Source: an uncultured Anaerolineae bacterium (GTDB lineage: Bacteria; Chloroflexota; Anaerolineae; Anaerolineales; Villigracilaceae). From it: 45,657 nucleotides of DNA. Positions 30,436 to 38,794 of the stretch are shown one piece after another. The stretch covers positions 1 through 45,657 of the forward strand of contig CAIJPN010000200.1 in the NCBI GenBank assembly GCA_903822545.1, given 5' to 3'. How positions within the stretch are numbered: the first letter of the stretch is position 1; each line of letters begins with the position of its first letter. The notes beneath the pieces were generated by a model. The model searched no databases. It was not told where the DNA came from and saw only the letters and a program-made list of their open reading frames with translations. The position numbers were made by a program, and so were the translations under genes.

Positions 30436-32769
30436 CTAGTATAGCCTGAAATGCCAGATGTCGGAATCGATGCTTTTCAGCAATTTTTCGCCATCTTTGC
30501 CAAAAATCTCGTCCCAATCGAAGCTGTCTATTTTGTAGCGGTATTCTTCCAGCGCTTCAATTTTACCCTGGCGGATTTTTAGCGCGGTCTCAGCCAGGAT
30601 GGGCAGGATGAAAGCTGGTTCCATTGGGAAATTTTCGGGGCTGGCGGCGGATTGAATCAGGGTGGTGAATTGTTCCAGTTTTTGGGCCAGTGCTTCCAGC
30701 CGGGATGGGTCATCATTGGGGGTGGGGAGAATGAATTGGCTGGTAAATTCCACCGATTTGGATGATCTTACTTCCACTGCCAGTGATAAGGCCGGGAGTT
30801 TGACTCCGTAGGTGGGCGAAACCCAGCCCCGGGTAGGGCAATCTACCGAATTGCCCCACAAAACTTCCCCGGCGCGCACAAGGGTGGTGGTAGGAGGATT
30901 TGCAAAAATATCCAAATCGATTTTTAGGGTAATCCAGCCATGCGGGGAGTGTAATCCAATCTTCAGGCTTTGTTCGCTGCTCTCCAGCTTCCATTCCCAG
31001 TCTGGCAGCAGCCAGTGCAGGCGGATGGTACGGTCATTCCATGATGTGAATGAGATTCTGTCATGGATTGTCCATGTTTCGGTGCGGTCAACATTCACCT
31101 GGCGGTGGTGTCTAACCCCAAACTGGGGCTCGTAGGCGTTGTGGGATGCGGCGAGGCCCTGCCAGGTGTTCCAGCGGTCGGAAGATGCAAAATTGTAGTG
31201 CGATTTTACGTTACGCCAATCCAGGTAGAGAAATCGCCCGGCGCGAGTGAACTGGTCGGCGCCGTCGATGGTGATGGTGTTGTGGTGGGCGGCGTGGGTC
31301 AGGGCGTTGTCCCAGGGCGGTGGGGCATTGTAGTGATAAGTTCCAGCATCCTGGGCGATGTTCAGGCCGCGCCACCACAGGTCGAGATGCAGCAAATCGG
31401 CATGGCCGGGGCGGGATGTGAATTTTGTGGAGCGCAGGTAAGCCCAGGATTGCCCGCCGGGCGAAGCAATGGCCGATGTGGCCGGGATGTTGCGCATGTA
31501 AACCAGGCGGCGGCCTTCTGACAGGATTGCGGTAAATTTGAGCCGGTAATCTGGTTCATTTTCGGGGCGCAGCGTGCCAAACCAGTGCGCCATTTCATCC
31601 CAGGGGCCGGTTTCAAAGGGACGGTTGGCCGAGAATGTCATCCAGGCGGCTTGCAGCACCGGGCGGTAATCATCATACGGGCAATTTGCCAGTGGGAAGA
31701 TGTATGCGCCATCGTTGGGGCCGAAATTGGCGGCGCGCCCGCTGATGGGGTCAGTGAGCGCCATCAGCCATTTGGTGGCAGCATCCAGCCGTTCGTGAGC
31801 CTGTGGGGTGATGTGTGAGGGCCGATCTTTGCCATATTTAACTTCGGTCATGCCGCCCTCACGGCGTGCCAGGGCGTAGACCCACAGTGCGGTTTGCAGC
31901 ATCAGGCGGTGGTAGTTGCTGGAGTGCTGGATGTATTCGCCATTTTTGTCGATTTGATGTTCAAAACACCAGTCCAGCCATTTTTTTCCCAGTTTGCGCC
32001 AGTTGGCGGCATCTGGGTGGTCGGGCAGGGCTGACGCAGCCGTATACAGCGCGGCAGATTCGGTTAGCAGGTGGTTGTTGTTCTGCGAACGCGCGTAGAG
32101 CAGGGTGGGCGGGATGCGTTCTGCGTGGGCGGCGATCGATTGGGTTAAACGGGAAACAAGCCCAGGGGTGGAATGTCTTGATGAAGCGAAAACCTGACCA
32201 GCCCAGGTGAAGGCCATTAAACGGAGTCCAACTTCTTGTCCCGACATCCAGTTTGGCCCCAAAAAGGGCGGGTTGGCGGCTGAGAATTCGTCAAAATAGC
32301 GCCAGAAGGCGGCCGCATATTTTTCGTCGCCGGTGATGTGGTAGGCGCGTCCCAAGGTGAAGGCCCAGCCAAAGCGGGCGGGTTCCCAGGTGAGTTTTAT
32401 GTCTGAGGTCGAAGGTTGAAGGGCTGGCCGGGTTTCGTAATTTGTCCAGTGATGAAGGGGCGGAGGGGGTGTGATCTGGATTTCGAGCGGGTTGCCGCCG
32501 AACTGGCGGAAGCGGCCGCTGACGATTTCATCGGCCTCGGCGGTGAGTTGTTTCAGGCCATCGGGCTGGAGCACGGCGAGAAGTGTTTCGCGGGTTGGAA
32601 GTTCGAAAAGAAAGATGAAAGATGTAAGCTGGGCTTCTTTTTTCTTTTTTCTTTCTTCTTCGAAACGAAAATAGCCTGTTTTTAGCCCCATTTTATATAG
32701 CGCATTTAGCTCGATCTCGGTTGGGTTGAGCTGGCGCAGGGCTTTGATGGTATTGATGATGTTGGGCAT
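30436..32769 (-). CDS. Heparinase II/III-like polysaccharide lyase family protein
   Basis: 777 residues from ATG 32769, which lies 2 nt after the NUDIX stop. An N-terminal helical toroid holds RFGWAFTLGRAYHITGDEKY, GQEVGLRLMAFTWA, SQNNNHLLTESAALY and QHSSNYHRLMLQTALW, in the order usual for heparinase II/III and alginate lyases. The C-terminal beta-sandwich (from about 400) includes HADLLHLDLWWRGLNIAQDAGTY and HNTITIDGADQ. Asn/His in NNNHLLTE and Tyr in SNYHR are the likely catalytic area. No signal peptide is seen, so it is not an obvious secreted lyase. It may tailor polysaccharide with the GT4 encoded next. Residues about 34-58 come from an odd A-rich palindromic segment. Confidence 0.85.
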   Translation of the reverse strand: MPNIINTIKALRQLNPTEIELNALYKMGLKTGYFRFEEERKKKKEAQLTSFIFLFELPTRETLLAVLQPDGLKQLTAEADEIVSGRFRQFGGNPLEIQITPPPPLHHWTNYETRPALQPSTSDIKLTWEPARFGWAFTLGRAYHITGDEKYAAAFWRYFDEFSAANPPFLGPNWMSGQEVGLRLMAFTWAGQVFASSRHSTPGLVSRLTQSIAAHAERIPPTLLYARSQNNNHLLTESAALYTAASALPDHPDAANWRKLGKKWLDWCFEHQIDKNGEYIQHSSNYHRLMLQTALWVYALARREGGMTEVKYGKDRPSHITPQAHERLDAATKWLMALTDPISGRAANFGPNDGAYIFPLANCPYDDYRPVLQAAWMTFSANRPFETGPWDEMAHWFGTLRPENEPDYRLKFTAILSEGRRLVYMRNIPATSAIASPGGQSWAYLRSTKFTSRPGHADLLHLDLWWRGLNIAQDAGTYHYNAPPPWDNALTHAAHHNTITIDGADQFTRAGRFLYLDWRNVKSHYNFASSDRWNTWQGLAASHNAYEPQFGVRHHRQVNVDRTETWTIHDRISFTSWNDRTIRLHWLLPDWEWKLESSEQSLKIGLHSPHGWITLKIDLDIFANPPTTTLVRAGEVLWGNSVDCPTRGWVSPTYGVKLPALSLAVEVRSSKSVEFTSQFILPTPNDDPSRLEALAQKLEQFTTLIQSAASPENFPMEPAFILPILAETALKIRQGKIEALEEYRYKIDSFDWDEIFGKDGEKLLKSIDSDIWHFRLY
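32601..32665. repeat. In-frame A-rich inverted repeat in the heparinase-like gene
   Basis: GTTCGAAAAGAAAGA (32601-32615) faces CTTTCTTCTTCGAAAC (32651-32666), an imperfect terminal inverted repeat around a homopurine/homopyrimidine centre. It encodes EEERKKKKEAQ and FIFLFE in a place where the protein otherwise looks like an ordinary linker. Confidence 0.5.
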
Positions 32770-32771
32770 GG

Positions 32772-33308
32772 TTACTCGATGCGTTGAAGCTGGCGCAGTG
32801 CAAAAAACAGGGCAGCCAGGTGCATGGCCTGGAGAAATTCGCCGCGCCCGGCCATGCGGATGACTTGATCGAGTGGGATGGGGTGGACTTCCATGCGCTC
32901 GATATCTTCGGTGGATTGTTCGCCGCATTTTTCAACGCCAGTGGCGACGAATATGTGCATGCGGTTTGTGTGGTTGTCGGGGTTGGGCGAGATGGGTGGC
33001 ATCTGGAAAAAATCCCCGCCCCCGTAGCCGGTTTCTTCCATCAGTTCGCGGCGGGCGGCTGCGAGCGGGGTTTCGCCAGGGTCGATTACGCCGCCGGGGA
33101 TTTCCCAGATGATTGTGCCCACGCCGTGCCGGTACAGGCGGACGAGGATGACTTCATTTTGGGCGGTGATGGCGAAAACACAAGCCCAGTCGTTGAATTC
33201 AAGGATGATGGGTTCGATGACCTGGCCGTCTGGCAGTTCGCAGGTGTCGATCCGTGCTTTGGGGTGGATGCGGCGGGTGGTGAGTGTTTTCAGGGTTTTG
33301 ATTGTCAT
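32772..33308 (-). CDS. NUDIX hydrolase, ADP-ribose pyrophosphatase type
   Basis: 178 residues with a complete Nudix box: Gly73, then Glu79 (GVIDPGE), then RELMEETGY at 87-95. The preceding VFAITAQNEVILVRLYRHGVG and WEIPGG and the following SPNPDNHTNRMHIFVA are typical of ADP-sugar pyrophosphatases. The reaction would be hydrolysis of ADP-ribose or a related nucleotide sugar. It is translationally close to the heparinase-like gene (2 nt) and 81 nt after the small helical protein. Confidence 0.92.
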   Translation of the reverse strand: MTIKTLKTLTTRRIHPKARIDTCELPDGQVIEPIILEFNDWACVFAITAQNEVILVRLYRHGVGTIIWEIPGGVIDPGETPLAAARRELMEETGYGGGDFFQMPPISPNPDNHTNRMHIFVATGVEKCGEQSTEDIERMEVHPIPLDQVIRMAGRGEFLQAMHLAALFFALRQLQRIE

Positions 33309-33354
33309 GTGAACGGGGGTCCAAAGTCTCCAGGTATTGGAAGCGAGATGCGCA

Positions 33355-33380
33355 ATTCGAACATCGGGAAGCGTTCGAAT
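33355..33380. repeat. Inverted repeat ATTCGAAC/GTTCGAAT
   Basis: A perfect 8-bp inverted repeat with a 10-nt spacer (33355-33362, 33373-33380), in the gap before the NUDIX gene. No U-run follows, so it is either an operator-like or a remnant site; nothing else is seen in 33309-33389. Confidence 0.4.
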
Positions 33381-33389
33381 CCAAGGGGG

Positions 33390-33701
33390 TTATGAGCCAA
33401 AATCGCCCAGGGAGCCGAGCAGGTCGCCGATGCCTTCCAGTAGGGGCTGGATGATTTCACTGGTATCGATGTCAATATTGTCGGGGATGGCGTTTTTGAG
33501 GCTTTCGGCCAGGCCGGAGAGCTGTTCGCTGATTTTATCAAAGTCGGGGGCGGGGCCGTTGAGCAGCTGGGCAATACCATCGATGATCTGAACGATGTCG
33601 TATCCATCCAGCCCAGGGGTAGATTGGGCTTGCTGGGCTTGTTCGCGCAGTTGTTGGGCTTTTTGTCGCAGGTCGGGGGTCAGGGGTGTGAGATCGGGCA
33701 T
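33390..33701 (-). CDS. Small helical protein of unknown function
   Basis: 103 residues, not recognised. A Gln/Arg-rich N-terminal helix (LRQKAQQLREQAQQAQ) is followed by amphipathic helices (YDIVQIIDGIAQLLN, ISEQLSGLAESLKNAI, IIQPLLEGIGDLLGSLGDF). It is acidic, has no cysteine and no membrane segment. An AGGAGATACCC stretch stands immediately before the ATG. It lies between the ASCH and NUDIX genes in the same direction and is probably co-transcribed. Confidence 0.7.
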   Translation of the reverse strand: MPDLTPLTPDLRQKAQQLREQAQQAQSTPGLDGYDIVQIIDGIAQLLNGPAPDFDKISEQLSGLAESLKNAIPDNIDIDTSEIIQPLLEGIGDLLGSLGDFGS

Positions 33702-33719
33702 GGGTATCTCCTGGATGGG

Positions 33720-34184
33720 TTACGGGTAGATTTTTTTGAATCGTTCACAAACCAGCGGCATGTCTTTGGTGAAAGTCTTGTTGATTTTTGCCAGGCTGCG
33801 TGTGAAGAAGCGCTGGTGGGATTCGCGCCAGTATGCCAGGGAGCGGTCGCCTTCACCTTCATCGAACGCGAATTGGGCATCGACCTGGTTGTAGGGTCTG
33901 ATAGTGACTTCGACCGTTTCAACGATGCACAGCGGGTTCCTGTGCCCGTCGATGACGATGGTGATGAAGCCAACCTCCGGCCAGGGCTGGCCTTCGGCCT
34001 GCCACTCCCAGACAGCGGAACAGGTGGCGGTTTTGATGCCCCGCGCAATCAAGGCGCCCAGTTCGTCGGCCATCTCCGGGCTGTCGCCCCAGCCTTCGGC
34101 GAGGTAGGGGCGGTTGTGGCAGGGAGAATCAGCGGGCAGGCTGGCGAGGAAAGCCTGCCTGTAGGGTTCGATTTTGGTGCTCAT
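33720..34184 (-). CDS. ASCH domain protein
   Basis: 154 residues from ATG 34184; an alternative start at 34205 would overlap the R2lox gene. The ASCH pattern is clear: GDSPEMADELGALIARGIKTATCSAVWEW (about 33-62), PLCIVETVEVTIRPYNQVDAQFA and DEGEGDRSLAYWRESHQRFF. ASCH domains have a PUA-like fold and are thought to bind RNA; some (YqfB) hydrolyse N4-acetylcytidine. The start is one base away from the R2lox stop. Confidence 0.88.
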   Translation of the reverse strand: MSTKIEPYRQAFLASLPADSPCHNRPYLAEGWGDSPEMADELGALIARGIKTATCSAVWEWQAEGQPWPEVGFITIVIDGHRNPLCIVETVEVTIRPYNQVDAQFAFDEGEGDRSLAYWRESHQRFFTRSLAKINKTFTKDMPLVCERFKKIYP

Positions 34185-34185
34185 T

Positions 34186-35085
34186 TCAGGCGTCGCCGCT
34201 CTCAATCACAGATTTGGTGACGCGGTTGATTTCATCCAGCGATGCGCCCCGGGCTTTTTCGAGCCGTTCGGTGCGTTTGGAGAACTGGTCCATGGCGTAG
34301 TTGATGAAATCTTCTTCGACCAGCCCGAAGGGGGGAACTTCGTAGGCGGCGAAGGCATCGCCAATTACGCCGATGGCGCTGGGGAGCAGGGAGTTCATCT
34401 GGAGTTGGAGTTCGTCCCACAGGTCGGGATGTTCGGCTACCAGGCGCGAGAGCAGGTAGATGCCATAGGCGATGTGGCGCGATTCATCCTGTTTGAGCAG
34501 GGAAATGCCTTTGCGCAGGCCGGGCATCAGGTTGTTGCGCTCGAGCATGGTGAAAAAGGCATGGTAGCCGGTTTCGGCCAGGACGCCCTCCACCACCATG
34601 TTGTAGGTCACGGAGGCGCGCACCTGGGCGGCGGGGGATGAATCATCTTTTAACGAGAGCAGGGCATCGGGTAGGGCTTCGTAGAAGATGTGGTGGTAGT
34701 TATCGGCATGGTAACGGGATAAGTCCACGGGGGCGCCAGCCACTTCATCCAAAAATCGGCGGAAAAAATCGGTGTGTTTGGCTTCCTCGAACAGGAAGGT
34801 GGTCAGGTACATTTCTTCTTCGATGCGGCCCTCGGCGGCGATGACGCTGATGAGCGGAAGCAGGTCAAGGGTCACGGCTTCCTCGCCGGAGACGAACATC
34901 CCCAGCAGCCGCCAGATCAGGTCGTGCTCCTCGGTGCTCATGCCGGCCCAATCGGCCCTGTCTTTGGTCAGGTCGATTTCAGACGGGTTCCAGATGCCGA
35001 GTTTTTTGGCGCGCTCATACAGGCGCATGGGCGGCAGGTCGCGGTTCAGGCCACGGGTGGTGGTGGCGAAGGATGTGTGGGGCAT
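34186..35085 (-). CDS. R2-like ligand-binding oxidase (R2lox)
   Basis: 299 residues of the ribonucleotide-reductase-R2-like ferritin fold. Metal ligands fit the family: Glu68 in GEEAV, Glu101 and His104 in FEEAKH, Glu166 in VVEG, Glu201 and His204 in QDESRH. Val71 and Tyr161 occupy the positions that form the known Val-Tyr ether crosslink in R2lox with a Mn/Fe cofactor. It is not the radical-generating R2: the surroundings lack any nrdA-type gene. GGAG is 6 nt before the ATG. The ligand in characterised members is a fatty acid, the physiological reaction unknown. It heads a leftward run with ASCH, a small protein and NUDIX. Confidence 0.93.
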   Translation of the reverse strand: MPHTSFATTTRGLNRDLPPMRLYERAKKLGIWNPSEIDLTKDRADWAGMSTEEHDLIWRLLGMFVSGEEAVTLDLLPLISVIAAEGRIEEEMYLTTFLFEEAKHTDFFRRFLDEVAGAPVDLSRYHADNYHHIFYEALPDALLSLKDDSSPAAQVRASVTYNMVVEGVLAETGYHAFFTMLERNNLMPGLRKGISLLKQDESRHIAYGIYLLSRLVAEHPDLWDELQLQMNSLLPSAIGVIGDAFAAYEVPPFGLVEEDFINYAMDQFSKRTERLEKARGASLDEINRVTKSVIESGDA

Positions 35086-35220
35086 GGGGACTCCAATATT
35101 TCTAAACGGTGAATGGTAAGTTTCTCAATCGGGTTAATTTTTAGGAAAGCCCTGTTCTCCCTTGTAAGTTTGGTGGGTTTTCCTTATGATGTGAGATGCT
35201 GTAAATGGATAAATCTGTAC

Positions 35221-35234
35221 TGTAATATTTTACA
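35221..35234. promoter_or_regulatory. Palindrome TGTAA-N4-TTACA
   Basis: TGTAATATTTTACA (35221-35234) is a perfect TGTAA/TTACA inverted repeat in the 182-nt divergent region between R2lox and the membrane protein gene, 34 nt before the latter's ATG. It resembles a dimeric repressor operator; no regulator is identified. Confidence 0.35.
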
Positions 35235-35267
35235 ATCCCCAACGGTATTTTGACGAAGGAAAAAACG

Positions 35268-35831
35268 ATGAAAAATTTTTCTGACTGGCTGCATCGCTTT
35301 TCCACAGGCCAGATGGCTCTCATTGCGCTGGCTGTGTTTATACTTTTCATGGCTTTTGTGATGCCCGGCCAGGCGGCCCAGGCCAACAAAATTGGCGCAC
35401 AGGCCGGTTCGCCCGATATGTCGTTCTTTTATTCAGCCAATGATCTGTATCGCATGGCCGAGGCGTATGGCCCGCAGGGGCGGCAGGCTTACATTCGGGC
35501 GCGTTTTACGTTTGATGTGATCTGGCCGCTGGTATACGCCTTTTTCCTGGTGACAAGCGTCAGCTGGTTGTTTCGCAAAGCTTTTGGGCCAGCCAGCCCC
35601 TGGCAGGTTGCCAACCTTGTGCCGGTGCTGGGCGCAGGCTTTGATTATCTCGAAAACATCGCCACCTCGCTGGTGATGGCGCGCTACCCGGCAACAACCC
35701 CGCTGGTGGATATGCTTGCCAGCCTGTTGACCATCATCAAATGGACGCTGGTCAATGGCAGTTTTGTGCTGCTCCTGTTAGGGGCCGCGCTGGCGCTGTG
35801 GAACGGGCTGAAAAATCGCCAGGCGCGATAA
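35268..35831 (+). CDS. Conserved 4-TM membrane protein of unknown function
   Basis: 187 residues from ATG 35268 (AAGGA upstream; the extra six codons before it lack support). Membrane segments are at about 18-35, 85-105, 120-140 and 155-178. The segment AYIRARFTFDVIWPLVYAFFLV and the later LVPVLGAGFDYLENIATS look like conserved family blocks, but I recognise no named family. It is 31 nt upstream of the nitroreductase gene on the same strand. Confidence 0.8.
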   Translation: MKNFSDWLHRFSTGQMALIALAVFILFMAFVMPGQAAQANKIGAQAGSPDMSFFYSANDLYRMAEAYGPQGRQAYIRARFTFDVIWPLVYAFFLVTSVSWLFRKAFGPASPWQVANLVPVLGAGFDYLENIATSLVMARYPATTPLVDMLASLLTIIKWTLVNGSFVLLLLGAALALWNGLKNRQAR

Positions 35832-35862
35832 TTTTTACTACTACACAAGAGAAATATCCACC

Positions 35863-36732
35863 ATGCTCACGTTTAACTCCCCCGCCCAAGATATTATCCG
35901 CCAGCGATTTTCCTGCCGCACCTACAACGAAGCGCCTATCGCCGCTGAGAAACAGGCTGCACTGGCAGATTTTATAGCCCAACTGCCGCCCGGCCCGTTT
36001 GGATCGCGCCCGCGCTACAGCTTGGTTGCCGCCACCCACGCAGATCGCTCCAGCCTGCGCGGACTTGGAACCTATGGCTTTATCAACGGTGCCACCGGTT
36101 TCATAATCGGCGCGCTGGCTGAGAGCGAAAAAGGGCTGGAAGATTACGGCTACCTGATGGAAGCCATCATCCTGTTTGCTACCAGCCAAAACCTGGGCAC
36201 TTGCTGGCTGGGTGGTACATTTACCAAAAGCAGCTTTGCTGCGCGCCTGAACTTGCGCGATGATGAAACCATCCCAGCGGTGACTGCGATCGGCGAATTT
36301 ATTAACCCGGATCAGAAGCGCCAGGGCATTATCAGCCGCATTGCCAATGCCAGGCGGCGGTTGCCCTGGAACGAATTATTCTTTTCTGATACTTTTTCCG
36401 TGCCACTTGTGCGTGAGCGTTCTGGGGATTTTCATCTGCCGCTTGCCATGGTGCAGATTGCCCCATCAGCCTCCAACAAACAGCCCTGGCGCATTGTCCA
36501 GGCGCGGGGGGGCTGGCATTTTTTCATGCAGCGCACCCCTGGCTACCGCGAAGACCCGCTCAAACGCTTTCTCGGCCTGTGTGATCTCCAACGCCTGGAT
36601 ATGGGTATCGCCATGTGCCACTTTGAACTGACTGCCCATGAACTTGGCCTGCCCGGCGGCTGGAAAATGGTTGAAACCGGCCTCGAACTGCCGGGGAATC
36701 TGACAGAATACGTTGCCAGTTGGGTGGAATGA
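35863..36732 (+). CDS. Nitroreductase, TM1586-type
   Basis: 289 residues. The start SPAQDIIRQRFSCRTYNEAPI is a nitroreductase FMN-binding beginning; YGYLMEAIILFATSQNLGTCWLGG (about 96-119) and later PSASNKQPWRI and DMGIAMCHFELTAHELG repeat the nitroreductase motifs in a second half. This two-half layout belongs to the TM1586 family. It is an FMN-dependent NAD(P)H oxidoreductase of unknown physiological substrate. It converges on the phosphodiesterase gene with a 19-nt gap and no terminator. Confidence 0.85.
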   Translation: MLTFNSPAQDIIRQRFSCRTYNEAPIAAEKQAALADFIAQLPPGPFGSRPRYSLVAATHADRSSLRGLGTYGFINGATGFIIGALAESEKGLEDYGYLMEAIILFATSQNLGTCWLGGTFTKSSFAARLNLRDDETIPAVTAIGEFINPDQKRQGIISRIANARRRLPWNELFFSDTFSVPLVRERSGDFHLPLAMVQIAPSASNKQPWRIVQARGGWHFFMQRTPGYREDPLKRFLGLCDLQRLDMGIAMCHFELTAHELGLPGGWKMVETGLELPGNLTEYVASWVE

Positions 36733-36751
36733 CCCGGTATTGAGACGGTTG

Positions 36752-37543
36752 CTACTGCGCGAACAGGTTGCGCCCGGCCCACGCTGATGGTGCCTCCAGG
36801 CCCAAAAGGGCGGCCACGCTGGGGGCAATATCCAACAGGCTGACGGGGCCTGCAATTTCCCCGGGATTAATGCCGCTGCCCGCCGCGATGAACGGGACCA
36901 GCATATCGGCATCCTCCGCGCTGCCGTGATTGGTTTCGTGCCCGCCATGATCGGCTACCACGATCATGCGGCTTTCGGGCAGGGCGCGTTTCAGGTTGGC
37001 AATGCAGCCATCGGCGTTTTCGAGCGTGGACAGGTATTCAGGCGACATCCAGCCGTGGCGATGCCCGGCAGTATCAGTGCAGCCCAGGTAGACGAAGGCA
37101 AAATCAACCGGGTGGCTGGCAAGCATCGAAACGGCCAGGCGCGTCAGGATGGAGTCGCCTTCTCCCAGGGGCAGGTCAAAAGACTCAGCGTTGTTGAGGC
37201 AGATGGAGATGTCGAGCGAGCCCGGGCGCGAGACATCCCGCAGCTGCTCCCAGTTGTAAAACGAGGCTGTTTTTCGCCCGGTTTCATGCAGCGCATCGAA
37301 AAGCCCCGGCGCGTTCCAGTTTTGTGAGTTGAAAAGATTCCAGCAGGTTTCGTGGGTTTGGGGCGGCACACCAAGGAAGATGGATGTGATGCACGGCAGG
37401 GTAATAGACGGGGTGACGCTGCGGGCGCGCAGGCTGTATGCACCCGCGCGCAGCATGGCTTGCATGGTGGGCGCATTGGCCTGCAAGAGCGCATCCGGGC
37501 GCATGCCATCGACAAGACACAATAAAATGGGTGGGTTGGACAT
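36752..37543 (-). CDS. Alkaline-phosphatase-superfamily phosphodiesterase
   Basis: 263 residues from ATG 37543 (AAGGA 7 nt upstream). LCLVDGMRPDAL carries the first metal Asp, the catalytic Thr lies in TPSITLPCITS, DTAGHRHGW and VVADHGGHE bring the remaining metal His and Asp. This is the Type I phosphodiesterase/nucleotide pyrophosphatase pattern, without signal peptide, so it is cytoplasmic. It is 51 nt after the kinase-nucleotidyltransferase gene and likely its operon partner. Substrate is unknown; a nucleotide sugar or phosphosugar fits the context. Confidence 0.88.
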   Translation of the reverse strand: MSNPPILLCLVDGMRPDALLQANAPTMQAMLRAGAYSLRARSVTPSITLPCITSIFLGVPPQTHETCWNLFNSQNWNAPGLFDALHETGRKTASFYNWEQLRDVSRPGSLDISICLNNAESFDLPLGEGDSILTRLAVSMLASHPVDFAFVYLGCTDTAGHRHGWMSPEYLSTLENADGCIANLKRALPESRMIVVADHGGHETNHGSAEDADMLVPFIAAGSGINPGEIAGPVSLLDIAPSVAALLGLEAPSAWAGRNLFAQ

Positions 37544-37594
37544 GGTTTGATCCTTTTGTGAAAACATCCCTTGTAGCGGAATGTTTTGTTGTTC

Positions 37595-38737
37595 TTACTC
37601 GTGTTCGCGCCGCGCCAGTACCCGCGCCGCGCCCGCGATGGGCTTATCGGACACCAGGATCAAATATCCGCCGCCGCCCGCGCCGGAGAGCTTCCAGCCG
37701 AGCGCCTGGTGCCGGTATTCCTCGATCAGCGCGGCGACCCGCTCATTCATCATGTGCGGGAACATGGCCACCTGGGCCTCGAAACCCTCGCGCATGGTGC
37801 GCCCAAAAGCGGCAACATCCTGCTCCAGGATGGCCTGCCAGTGCCCATCGGCGGCATCGGCCAGGGCTTTGGCGCGCTCGCGGTCGATGACTGTGCCTGA
37901 GAGCACATCATAATCTGCGTAGCGTGGGCCGAGCGGAACCAGGTAGAGCGCATTTTCCACAAAGCGCAGCAGCGACTCATCCAGGCGCTGTTCGATGCGC
38001 TTCGGCCAGTACTCGCCCGCATACCAGGCATAGGCCAGCCCGGGGAAAACCAGCCCGATTGAATCCTGTGAGCCTGAAATTACCTTCGTGCCGGGCGGGT
38101 TATCGTAACAGAACAAGATTTTCGCCAGCTTTTCATAATTTCCCGGTGGGATTTTAACGCCCCACAACTCGCGCATGTGCCTCCGTGTAGATGATGCCAT
38201 GCCGCTGCGCTCATTAAACTCGATGGTCGGCTCCAGCGAAATCGTCACCACCGGGCCGGGGAAAAACTTTGAGACAAAGGGCTGATCGAGCCAGCCCCCG
38301 GCCAGGTCGATGCGATAGGGCAGGTAATCGCGTCCGCGCAAGGCCGTCGTCGAGCGCTCTGCCAGCCCATCGGATGGTTTGCGCTCCAAAATCACGTATT
38401 CGATGCCCAGTTCGCGGCACAGGTCGCGCTTTTCGGGGGTATTGCCATCAGCGTTGACCACGAAATAATCCGGGTGCATCTCGCGCAGTTCGGCTTCAAA
38501 ATCCATCACGCCTGAGCCGCGCGAAATAAAAGCATCCTTCACCCACGCAACCGCCTTAACCATAAACATCCGCTCGCGTTCATCGTTGACCGTCTCGCGC
38601 CCTTTCAGGTCAAAAATCGTCTTATCTGAGCCGAGCGCCACGTACAAATCGCCATACCCTGCCGCCTGCCGGAAAAACTCCACATGCCCGCTGTGCAGCA
38701 TATCAAAACACCCGCTCACAAAAACCTTCTTCGCCAA
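37595..38737 (-). CDS. Fused HxGH nucleotidyltransferase and GHMP-type sugar kinase
   Basis: 380 residues. Residues 1-135 are a cytidylyltransferase-fold domain: SGCFDMLHSGHVEFF with His15 and His18, and the RSTTALR motif at 128-134. Residues about 137-380 look like a GHMP kinase: PYRIDLAGGWLDQP (140-153), SGSQDSIGLV (221-230) as the possible phosphate loop, and SGAGGGGYL (351-359). The start codon is TTG with a strong GGAGG 5 nt upstream; no ATG fits. The pair suggests phosphorylation followed by nucleotidyl transfer to a free sugar. It is flanked by an alpha-L-fucosidase and a phosphodiesterase on the same strand. Fucose or a related sugar is a reasonable guess, but heptose or another sugar is possible. 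Confidence 0.85.
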   Translation of the reverse strand: MAKKVFVSGCFDMLHSGHVEFFRQAAGYGDLYVALGSDKTIFDLKGRETVNDERERMFMVKAVAWVKDAFISRGSGVMDFEAELREMHPDYFVVNADGNTPEKRDLCRELGIEYVILERKPSDGLAERSTTALRGRDYLPYRIDLAGGWLDQPFVSKFFPGPVVTISLEPTIEFNERSGMASSTRRHMRELWGVKIPPGNYEKLAKILFCYDNPPGTKVISGSQDSIGLVFPGLAYAWYAGEYWPKRIEQRLDESLLRFVENALYLVPLGPRYADYDVLSGTVIDRERAKALADAADGHWQAILEQDVAAFGRTMREGFEAQVAMFPHMMNERVAALIEEYRHQALGWKLSGAGGGGYLILVSDKPIAGAARVLARREHE

Positions 38738-38794
38738 AGCAACCTCCGAGATAAAAATACTTACCGCAAGGATTTAGACCAATCCTGCACACCT

